DNA of 62,194 nt from Paenibacillus lutrae (GTDB taxonomy: Bacteria > Bacillota > Bacilli > Paenibacillales > NBRC-103111). Shown one piece after another: positions 53,771 through 62,194 of the stretch. A program made the position numbers and the translations under genes. The stretch lies in contig NZ_RHLK01000019.1 of NCBI RefSeq assembly GCF_009757775.1, positions 1 through 62,194 on the forward strand, in the 5' to 3' direction. The notes under the pieces were generated by a model. The model saw only the letters and a program-made list of their open reading frames with translations. It was not told the DNA's origin and made no database searches. Numbering within the stretch: position 1 is the stretch's first letter; every line of letters starts with the position of its first letter.

Positions 53771-53834
53771 TTGACAAGGGTCGTGAGCACTGATAATATT
53801 AGGGATATAATACCAACCTAACAACTCGGAATAA
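53771..53834 (+). promoter_or_regulatory. cysK promoter with CymR-like operator
   Basis: TTGACA (53771) and TAATAT (53794) are separated by 17 nt. Immediately downstream, 53807-53834 holds ATAATACC and CGGAAT half-sites about a dozen nt apart. From memory this resembles the CymR operator that controls cysteine genes in Bacillota. CymR represses when cysteine is plentiful, in complex with CysK itself. Confidence 0.5.
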
Positions 53835-53871
53835 CTTTCATTTTTTCTTACATTTTGGGAGGGTGACACGC

Positions 53872-54813
<942 letters not shown>

Positions 54814-54842
54814 AGATAGCGATGGACGCAAGCCGTCCTTCC

Positions 54843-54879
54843 AAGTCTTCAGCTGTAGTCTACAGCTGAAGACTTTTTA
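54843..54879 (+). terminator. Terminator after cysK
   Basis: A 15-bp perfect stem AAGTCTTCAGCTGTA / TACAGCTGAAGACTT with a 3-nt loop and more T residues. Confidence 0.92.
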
Positions 54880-54977
54880 TTTGCTTGCGATTCAAGTATA
54901 CTAAGTGACAATCGTGACATTGTCACTACATCAGCACCGGCCTAGCAAGAACAGCATGAGCCAGAAGGGAAGAGAGC

Positions 54978-55565
54978 ATGATCCTCGTCATTGATAATTA
55001 CGATTCATTTACATACAACTTGGTGCAGTATTTGGACGAACTGGGACATGAGATTGTCGTAAAACGTAATGATGCGATAGACATTCCGGGGATCGCGCAG
55101 CTGGCTCCCGACCATATTCTAATATCCCCGGGTCCCGCCGCGCCTAATGATGCAGGAATTAGTCTGGAGGCGATTCGCCGGTTCAAAGGACAAATCCCCA
55201 TTCTGGGTGTTTGCCTCGGGCATCAAGCGATAGGCCAGGCCTTTGGGGGGCATGTAATCCGAGCAGTCAGGCCGATGCATGGTAAAACTTCGCTCATTCA
55301 ACACGACGGGAAGACCATTTTTACAGGCATTCCTTCACCTTATACCGCTACCCGCTATCATTCCCTGATTGTTGATAAGGAGACACTTCCTGACTGTCTG
55401 AAAATCAGTGCAGTTACACCAGAGGGCGAAATTATGGGATTTCGTCATAGGGAATATGCGATTGAAGGTGTGCAATTTCATCCCGAATCCATTAGTACTG
55501 AACATGGTCATGCGCTCCTGAATAATTTTCTGTCTATGAAGGTGTCTGCGGAGGTGAAAGTATGA
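54978..55565 (+). CDS. pabA: Aminodeoxychorismate/anthranilate synthase glutaminase subunit
   Basis: A 195-residue class I glutamine amidotransferase that supplies ammonia to the chorismate-using subunit. Catalytic residues are Cys in [15 protein letters not shown] (near residue 79) and the His-Glu pair in [11 protein letters not shown] (near 170). In B. subtilis the same subunit serves both folate and tryptophan synthesis. The partner pabB, which should precede it, is absent here. The stop overlaps the start of pabC. Confidence 0.94.
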   Translation: MILVIDNYDSFTYNLVQYLDELGHEIVVKRNDAIDIPGIAQLAPDHILISPGPAAPNDAGISLEAIRRFKGQIPILGVCLGHQAIGQAFGGHVIRAVRPMHGKTSLIQHDGKTIFTGIPSPYTATRYHSLIVDKETLPDCLKISAVTPEGEIMGFRHREYAIEGVQFHPESISTEHGHALLNNFLSMKVSAEVKV

Positions 55566-56446
55566 AAATATGGGTCAATGGTCAAATCATAGAGGAAGAA
55601 CTAGCGGTGGTTTCAGTCTATGACCACGGCTTTCTATATGGCATGGGGCTGTTCGAGACGTTTCGCACGTACAACGGACATCCCTTTTTGCTGCAAGAAC
55701 ATCTGGATCGGATGCAGGAAGGCTGTCAGGAGCTTGGCATACCTTTGCGGTCAAGCGGGGAGGATATACAACTTCGAGTCCGTGATCTGTTGAAAGTCAA
55801 TCAGCTTCAGGACGCGTATATCCGGTACACGATTTCTGCCGGAGTAGATCTGCTGGGTCTGCCATCCGGTTCTTCTTATAAGGAGCCTACAGAAATTCTC
55901 TATATCAAAGAACTTCCTGCCCGCTTAGCTGGCAGCGTTTCTACCCGTCCGCTTCAGCTTCTGCAGGTCAGAAGAAACTCACCCGAAGGAACGCTGCGCC
56001 GCAAGTCCTTTCATTATATGAACAATATTCTCGCCAAAAGGGAACTGATGACCTATCCGTGGGCGGCAGGTGCCGAGGGACTTTTTTTGACAGGTGATGG
56101 TCATGTAGCGGAAGGAATTGTGAGCAATTTATTCTGGATCAAAGGCGGAAGATGCTTTACTCCATCCTTAGAGACGGGTATACTGCCTGGTATTACAAGA
56201 GCTTACGTGATGAGGCTGGCGGAGGAATGCGGGCTGCAAATAATCGAAGGATGCTTTGATAGGGACGCTCTTTCCGGTGCGGATGAAATTTTCTTGACCA
56301 ATTCTGTTCAAGAAATAGTGGCCGTGGACCGGCTGCTTGACGAACACGGGCATGAGACCAGCATAGGGACGGGTACACCGGGCAAACTGACCGGACGTCT
56401 AGCAGAGTTGTATCAGCAGCATACACAGACAAGCACGGGCGGTTAG
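55562..56446 (+). CDS. pabC: Aminodeoxychorismate lyase
   Basis: PabC releases p-aminobenzoate and pyruvate from aminodeoxychorismate. The 294-residue fold-type IV PLP enzyme has [18 protein letters not shown] near residue 20 and the likely PLP lysine in RRKSFHYMN near 145. [13 protein letters not shown] lies near 183 and [12 protein letters not shown] near 207. Family members include D-amino acid and branched-chain aminotransferases; the folate context decides the call. Confidence 0.92.
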   Translation: MKIWVNGQIIEEELAVVSVYDHGFLYGMGLFETFRTYNGHPFLLQEHLDRMQEGCQELGIPLRSSGEDIQLRVRDLLKVNQLQDAYIRYTISAGVDLLGLPSGSSYKEPTEILYIKELPARLAGSVSTRPLQLLQVRRNSPEGTLRRKSFHYMNNILAKRELMTYPWAAGAEGLFLTGDGHVAEGIVSNLFWIKGGRCFTPSLETGILPGITRAYVMRLAEECGLQIIEGCFDRDALSGADEIFLTNSVQEIVAVDRLLDEHGHETSIGTGTPGKLTGRLAELYQQHTQTSTGG

Positions 56447-56506
56447 GCTTCAATGATCATTGCGAGCTTTTCCTTAAGGTGCTATAGAAGCAAGGAGTGG
56501 TGACCT

Positions 56507-57367
56507 GTGAATCGCGTTTTTTCGATGGGTAAAATAAATTTGGAACTCGGCCGGCGTACTCAAATCATGGGCATCCTTAATGTTACGCCGGATTCTTTCT
56601 CCGACGGCGGCGCCTATCTCGCGCAAGAGCAGGCGGTCCGTCATGCGGTTCAGATGGTGGAAGAAGGGGCTGACCTGATTGACATCGGGGGAGAATCCAC
56701 CCGGCCAGGCCACGAGCCTGTCTCGCTTGAAGAAGAACTGCAGCGGGTTGTGCCTGTAATCAAGGAGTTGGTCAAGCACATTGATGTGCCAATCTCCGTA
56801 GACACGTACAAGGCAGAGGTCGCCAGACAGGCGATCGCGGCGGGAGCACACATCATCAATGATGTGTGGGGTTTCAAGGCCGATCCGGATATGGCGCGGG
56901 TGGCGGCCGAGGCCTGCTGTCCCGTTATCCTGATGCATAACCGCGAGGAAGCGGTTTACACCGACTTCCTGCCGGATGTGCTTCAAGACCTGCGGGACAG
57001 CGTACAGCTCGCTCTGGATGCCGGAGTGGCGCCGGAGAATATCATGCTGGACCCCGGCATCGGCTTTGCGAAAAGCTACGAGCAGAACTTGTGGCTGATG
57101 AACCGGCTCCGCGATATAGCGGATCTCGGATATCCGGTTCTGCTCGGCACCTCTCGCAAGAGTATGATCCGCACCACGCTGGGACTTCCTCCAGAGGATG
57201 TTCTGGAGGGGACGGCTGCGACGGTGGTTCTCGGCATAGCACAAGGGTGTGATATTGTGCGCGTGCACGATGTACGGGCGATGAAGCGTACGGCTGTCAT
57301 GACGGATGCTATAGTCCGCAAGTCGGAGTGCGAGCCCGGCTTTAACGATATTGTAGCTGCTGAATAA
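56507..57367 (+). CDS. folP: Dihydropteroate synthase
   Basis: Joins p-aminobenzoate to the pterin pyrophosphate; target of sulfonamides. The 286-residue TIM-barrel has IMGILNVTPDSFSDGG near residue 21 and DIGGESTRPGHEPV near 60. SVDTYKAEVA lies near 97, with DPGIGFAKSYEQN and LLGTSRKSMI later. The GTG start at 56507 follows AAGGAGTGGTGA. It is part of the folate cluster pabA-pabC-folP-folB-folK. Confidence 0.96.
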   Translation: MNRVFSMGKINLELGRRTQIMGILNVTPDSFSDGGAYLAQEQAVRHAVQMVEEGADLIDIGGESTRPGHEPVSLEEELQRVVPVIKELVKHIDVPISVDTYKAEVARQAIAAGAHIINDVWGFKADPDMARVAAEACCPVILMHNREEAVYTDFLPDVLQDLRDSVQLALDAGVAPENIMLDPGIGFAKSYEQNLWLMNRLRDIADLGYPVLLGTSRKSMIRTTLGLPPEDVLEGTAATVVLGIAQGCDIVRVHDVRAMKRTAVMTDAIVRKSECEPGFNDIVAAE

Positions 57368-57412
57368 ATAAAGAATCTAATCACCAGTTGTACGCAACTA
57401 ATGGAGGACCCA

Positions 57413-57781
57413 ATGGATAAATTGACGCTTACCCGCATGCAGTTTTACGGCTATCACGGTGTCTATGCTGAAGAGAACAAACTAGGTCAGCGGTATTATG
57501 TGGACGTGGAGATGCGCCTTCCTCTCGATAAGCCTGGCCGGACCGACAATATCGACGATTCGATCAATTATGCCGATGCGTATGCGGTAATAAAAGAAGT
57601 TGTCGAGAAGCGAACGTTCAAATTAATTGAAGCACTTGCCGAGCAGGTTGCATCCTCTCTTCTTGAAACTTATACTAGTATCGATGAAGTTACCGTGAGG
57701 GTCATTAAACCGCACCCGCCTTTTGATATCCATTTTGAAGGCGTGACGGTCGAAATCACCCGGAGGCGGGTAATTTCATGA
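57413..57781 (+). CDS. folB: Dihydroneopterin aldolase
   Basis: Cleaves dihydroneopterin to hydroxymethyl-dihydropterin. The 122-residue protein has LTRMQFYGYHGVYAEEN near the N-terminus. DDSINYADAYAVIKEVVE lies near 50 and TFKLIEALAEQVA (catalytic Lys) after it. RVIKPHPPFDIHFEGVTVEI is near the C-terminus. ATG 57413 follows GGAGG; an upstream ATG at 57401 overlaps that site. It overlaps folK by 4 nt. Confidence 0.95.
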   Translation: MDKLTLTRMQFYGYHGVYAEENKLGQRYYVDVEMRLPLDKPGRTDNIDDSINYADAYAVIKEVVEKRTFKLIEALAEQVASSLLETYTSIDEVTVRVIKPHPPFDIHFEGVTVEITRRRVIS

Positions 57782-58317
57782 GTAATACCAGGCAAGAAAC
57801 CACGGCCTATATAGCGCTTGGCTCTAATTTAGGAGACCGCGAGCAATATTTAGCGGACGCGCTCCGTCAGTTGGATGCGCATCCGGATATTTATGTAGCG
57901 GCGTGCTCGCATATCTACGAGACCGATCCGGTCGGGTATGTAGATCAGGATGCTTTTCTGAACATGGCGGCCGCTGTCAAGACGAGTTTAACGCCGCAAG
58001 AGCTGCTTGCCGTCATGCAGCAGACCGAGCAGCTGCTCGGGCGCGTCCGTGACATCCGCTGGGGTCCGCGCACCATTGATCTGGATTTGCTGCTATACGG
58101 GGAACAGGAAGTCCGGCTCCCGGATTTGATCGTACCCCATCCGCGCATGCAGGAGCGAGCGTTTGTGTTAGTCCCCTTAGCAGATATTTTTTCCCATATA
58201 CCGAACACATCGTTTGCATCCCTAGAGAGACAGCTCGCCAAACTGGATGGGAAGGAAGGTGTTAAGTTATGGAAAAAAATGCATTGGCCCAGCGTATCCG
58301 GGCATTCCGCAAGCTGA
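57778..58317 (+). CDS. folK: Hydroxymethyldihydropterin pyrophosphokinase
   Basis: Transfers pyrophosphate from ATP to hydroxymethyl-dihydropterin. The 179-residue protein has YIALGSNLGDREQYL near residue 11, ETDPVGYVDQDAFLN near 48 and RWGPRTIDLDLLLYG near 94. HPRMQERAFVLVPLADI is near 120. The last 49 nt are shared in another frame with the next gene, an unusually long overlap. Confidence 0.96.
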   Translation: MSNTRQETTAYIALGSNLGDREQYLADALRQLDAHPDIYVAACSHIYETDPVGYVDQDAFLNMAAAVKTSLTPQELLAVMQQTEQLLGRVRDIRWGPRTIDLDLLLYGEQEVRLPDLIVPHPRMQERAFVLVPLADIFSHIPNTSFASLERQLAKLDGKEGVKLWKKMHWPSVSGHSAS

Positions 58318-58481
58318 AAGGATACACCCAGAACGAACTTGCCGAGCTTCTCGGCGTTTCTATAGCCATTCTCGGTTCGATTGAACGGGGAACGCGCAAG
58401 CCGGATACGAGAATGATTCAGAAAATTTCCAGTGCCCTAGGCATTGACCCGGAGGAGCTTAATCCGCCCTCCGGCAAATAG
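58269..58481 (+). CDS. yazB: XRE-family DNA-binding protein YazB
   Basis: A 70-residue protein that is essentially one helix-turn-helix domain (AFRKLKGYTQNELAELLGVS, then IERGTRKPD). It corresponds to YazB, which lies in the same place in B. subtilis. No regulon is known to me. Its start overlaps folK by 49 nt, with GGAAGG upstream, and the next gene begins 14 nt after its stop. Confidence 0.88.
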   Translation: MEKNALAQRIRAFRKLKGYTQNELAELLGVSIAILGSIERGTRKPDTRMIQKISSALGIDPEELNPPSGK

Positions 58482-58495
58482 GAGGAAAATCGAAC

Positions 58496-59506
58496 ATGTT
58501 AAAAATAGGCGACGTCGTCGCCCCTAACAATGTAGTCTTGGCACCTATGGCCGGCGTTTGCAATCCTGCTTTCCGTCTAATCGCCAGAGAATTCGGCTGC
58601 GGCCTGGTCTGTGCGGAAATGGTCAGCGACAAAGCAATCGTGCATGGCAATTCCCGCACTATGGAAATGCTTTATGTCGATGAACGGGAGAAGCCGCTCA
58701 GCCTTCAAATTTTTGGAGGCGATACGGATACACTGGTGCAAGCCGCGAAATATGTCGACCAGAATACGAATGCGGATATTATTGACATCAACATGGGCTG
58801 CCCGGTACCGAAAATTACAAAATGCGATGCGGGAGCCCGCTGGCTGCTGGACCCTTCGCGTATTGAAGAAATGATTCGCACGGTGGTAGGCTCTGTAAAC
58901 AAGCCCGTTACCGTCAAAATGCGTATCGGCTGGGATTCCGAGCACATTTATGTCCTCGATAATGCCAAAGCGGTCGAGCGCGGCGGCGGTGCTGCGGTAA
59001 GCGTGCACGGCCGTACGCGCGAACAGCTCTATACCGGCAAAGCGGATTGGGATATTATCCGCCAAGTCAAAGAAACCGTATCGATACCAGTCATCGGTAA
59101 CGGGGATGTGGTAACACCGGAAGATGCAAAACGTATGATCGATGAGACCGGTGTGGATGGAGTCATGATCGGCCGCGGGGCCCTCGGCAATCCGTGGATG
59201 CTGTATCGTACGGTGCAGTACCTGACCAAGGGTGAATTGCCGCCGGAGCCGGAAGCTCAGGAGAAGATGCGCATTGCTGTTCTTCACATGGATCGCTTGA
59301 TCAAATTGAAGGGCGAGCATGTGGCAATTAAGGAAATGCGCAAACACATGGCCTGGTACCTCAAAGGCATGAAGGGAGCCGCTTCTCTCAAGAATTCCAT
59401 CATGGAGCAGACGACCCGTCAGGGAATGGTCAGCATACTTGATGATTATTCGGCTTCATTCGACAATAGTCCCGAGAATCAGGAAGAACAGCACACGTTG
59501 CACTAA
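58496..59506 (+). CDS. dusB: tRNA-dihydrouridine synthase
   Basis: An FMN-dependent enzyme that reduces specific uridines in tRNA. The 336-residue protein has VVLAPMAGVCNPAFR near residue 11, SLQIFGGDTDTL near 68, DINMGCPVPKITKCDAGA near 98 and VSVHGRTREQLYTGKADW near 165. PVIGNGDV is near 196 and VMIGRGALGNPW near 220. AGGAGG precedes the ATG. It lies in the YacF position upstream of lysS. Confidence 0.95.
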   Translation: MLKIGDVVAPNNVVLAPMAGVCNPAFRLIAREFGCGLVCAEMVSDKAIVHGNSRTMEMLYVDEREKPLSLQIFGGDTDTLVQAAKYVDQNTNADIIDINMGCPVPKITKCDAGARWLLDPSRIEEMIRTVVGSVNKPVTVKMRIGWDSEHIYVLDNAKAVERGGGAAVSVHGRTREQLYTGKADWDIIRQVKETVSIPVIGNGDVVTPEDAKRMIDETGVDGVMIGRGALGNPWMLYRTVQYLTKGELPPEPEAQEKMRIAVLHMDRLIKLKGEHVAIKEMRKHMAWYLKGMKGAASLKNSIMEQTTRQGMVSILDDYSASFDNSPENQEEQHTLH

Positions 59507-59528
59507 GGAAAGGGGGCACTGGGTTACA

Positions 59529-59557
59529 TTGACATTTGTAATTCGTTGCCCTATAAT
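59529..59557 (+). promoter_or_regulatory. Sigma-A promoter of greA
   Basis: Perfect TTGACA and TATAAT with a 17-nt spacer, about 90 nt upstream of greA. A strong housekeeping promoter. Confidence 0.82.
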
Positions 59558-59653
59558 CAGGCAATAAGTTGGTTATTTTCCGAATTTGTATTAAATTAAT
59601 CAGTGAATTCGTATAGCATTTCCTTGAATTTACACGACGGGAGATAGGTTTGA

Positions 59654-60130
59654 ATGAGTGAAAAAGAAGTCCTCCTTACCCAAGAAGGCCTCAAGAAACT
59701 TGAGGATGAACTCGAACATTTGAAATCAGTGAAGCGCCGCGAGGTGGCCGAACGGATTAAAGTTGCTATCGGTTACGGCGATATTAGTGAGAACTCTGAA
59801 TACGAAGATGCTAAGAACGAACAGGCTTTTATCGAAGGCCGTGTTATTACACTGGAGAAAATGCTCCGCAACGCTCGCATTGTTAACCTGGACGAGGTCG
59901 ACACCAGCACCGTTAGTGTAGGTTCAATTGTGACTCTTAAGGATCTGGAGTTCGGCGAACTGGTCGAATACACAATCGTGGGTACGGCAGAATCCGATCC
60001 TTTTCAGAACAAAATCTCTAACGAAAGCCCTGTCGGCAAATCGATTATCGGTAAGCAAAAGGGTGCTAAAGTAGACGTGACGGTACCTGCCGGCGTTATT
60101 CAATATGAAATTATGGACATCAAAAAATAA
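59654..60130 (+). CDS. greA: Transcription elongation factor GreA
   Basis: GreA stimulates RNA cleavage by backtracked RNA polymerase. The 158-residue protein has an N-terminal antiparallel coiled coil (about 1-75). Its acidic tip lies in [18 protein letters not shown] near residue 40. The C-terminal FKBP-like domain has [18 protein letters not shown] near 125. B. subtilis greA is elsewhere; here it stands between dusB and lysS with its own promoter and terminator. Confidence 0.97.
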   Translation: MSEKEVLLTQEGLKKLEDELEHLKSVKRREVAERIKVAIGYGDISENSEYEDAKNEQAFIEGRVITLEKMLRNARIVNLDEVDTSTVSVGSIVTLKDLEFGELVEYTIVGTAESDPFQNKISNESPVGKSIIGKQKGAKVDVTVPAGVIQYEIMDIKK

Positions 60131-60167
60131 AGCATCACCGGGTCACTGCCCGGGAGGTGATTGCAGG

Positions 60168-60192
60168 AAAAGCTTCCTTTGGAAGCTTTTTT
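60168..60192 (+). terminator. Terminator after greA
   Basis: AAAAGCTTCC / GGAAGCTTTT with a 3-nt loop and further T residues. A second hairpin (ATCACCGGG / CCCGGGAGGTGAT type) lies just before it. Confidence 0.88.
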
Positions 60193-60322
60193 CGCGTAAA
60201 ATAGACCGTATGATTACAGACAGACAGCGCAGCGGAGCACCCGGAGAATTCGCTTTTGAGCGGTAGTGGAAAGCCTTTGTCTGCGCAGGGAAGCTTTTCG
60301 AGGAAGGCTTATCACGGGATAA

Positions 60323-61837
<1,515 letters not shown>

Positions 61838-61846
61838 GCTAACAGG

Positions 61847-61876
61847 AGAAGATGCCTTCGGGCGTCTTCTTTTTTT
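61847..61876 (+). terminator. Terminator after lysS
   Basis: AGAAGATGCC TTCG GGCGTCTTCT with six additional T residues. Confidence 0.92.
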
Positions 61877-61988
61877 GTATGCACTAGTCGGCTCGAAGAT
61901 CAAACGGGTAATAATCTTCCAAAAAAAGAAATGTAAGCTGTTCACCTAAACAATTTTAAAGAAAATTAAACTTGTCCTAAAAATAAGC

Positions 61989-62017
61989 TTGCATTCTCTT
62001 TGCCAGCGTGGTATCTT
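61989..62017 (+). promoter_or_regulatory. Promoter of the right rRNA operon
   Basis: TTGCAT and TATCTT with a 17-nt spacer, preceded by an A/T-rich upstream region (61935-61985) like an UP element. It lies just before the rRNA leader. Confidence 0.6.
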
Positions 62018-62194
62018 ATTTAAGTCGCCGCTGAAACAAGCGCCAACGACAAGGGCTGACAAGCCTTGATTGTCCTTTGAAAACTGAACAACGAGTGATT
62101 GAAACGTCTTGAGCAATCAGGACGCTAAACAGAGAAGAAATTCTCGTCAGCATTGAATTTTTGAGCTATTCAGCTTGAGATAAACGTCGGCTTC
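62018..62194 (+). other. Leader of the next rRNA operon
   Basis: The sequence includes CCTTTGAAAACTGAACAACG near 62075, a phrase characteristic of rRNA leaders and spacers in Bacillales (boxA/processing region). The window ends before any 16S sequence appears. No reading frame is credible here. Confidence 0.75.

Noticed and set aside
56474-57268. A 264-codon open frame opposite folP
   Set aside because: It is wholly contained in a well-supported gene and has a His/Arg-rich composition typical of antisense frames.

Overview
The window is a stretch of the conserved origin-proximal core of an endospore-forming Bacillota chromosome, most likely a Paenibacillus or close relative. This rests on gene order, not on a database search. 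The order follows the Bacillus subtilis csfB-to-lysS segment almost gene for gene. It differs in features I associate with Paenibacillaceae: hup beside rqcP, nadABC between ftsH and coaX, a PpiC lipoprotein after mfd, greA before lysS, and an AbrB with a Cys-rich tail. The segment lies between two rRNA operons. A 5S gene with its terminator is at the left edge, and a promoter plus leader pointing out of the window is at the right edge, stopping short of 16S.

Layout. 0-1 kb: 5S rRNA and an unidentified membrane protein on the minus strand. 1.2-8.6 kb: sigma-G inhibitor gin, yaaO-like decarboxylase, tmk, c-di-AMP receptor darA, yaaR, holB, ricT, yabA, a tRNA methyltransferase and rsmI. 8.7-10.6 kb: abrB (minus) facing away from an HD hydrolase. 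10.7-17.9 kb: tatD, ecsAB (minus), a c-di-AMP riboswitch and the yabE cell-wall gene, rnmV, ksgA, yabG. 17.9-26 kb: a gene-free stretch, veg, sspF, ispE, purR, ridA, spoVG, glmU, rplY/ctc, an unknown 66-residue protein (minus), pth, fin. 26-36.2 kb: mfd, a PpiC lipoprotein, two tandem spoVT genes, a SpoVB-like flippase, yabN, hup, rqcP. 36.3-47.4 kb: yabP, yabQ, divIC, yabR, spoIIE, yabS, yabT, tilS, hprT, ftsH. 47.5-61.8 kb: nadABC, coaX, hslO, a PpiC isomerase, cysK, pabA, pabC, folP, folB, folK, yazB, dusB, greA, lysS.

How the genes work together. Much of the window serves sporulation: spoIIE, spoVG, two spoVT, yabG, yabP, yabQ, yabS, yabT, sspF, gin and fin. Several of these have promoters readable by eye for their expected factors: Spo0A/sigma-A with a 21-bp spacer for spoIIE, sigma-H for spoVG, sigma-G for sspF and spoVT, and sigma-K for yabG. 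The rest is replication and repair (tmk, holB, yabA, mfd, hup), RNA maturation and translation (rnmV, ksgA, rsmI, tilS, pth, rqcP, dusB, lysS), and cofactor and precursor supply (ispE, glmU, NAD, CoA, cysteine, folate). Second-messenger control by c-di-AMP appears twice, as the DarA receptor and as the riboswitch before yabE.

Oddities. Three genes expected from the B. subtilis order are absent from their slots: prs between glmU and rplY, metS between abrB and tatD, and pabB before pabA. The spoVT gene is duplicated. A 12/13-bp minisatellite follows spoIIE. A structured, gene-free block precedes the spoIIE promoter, and a long structured leader lies between the riboswitch terminator and yabE. 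I found no prophage, insertion sequence, CRISPR array or toxin-antitoxin pair, and nothing I can defend as a wholly new multi-gene system.
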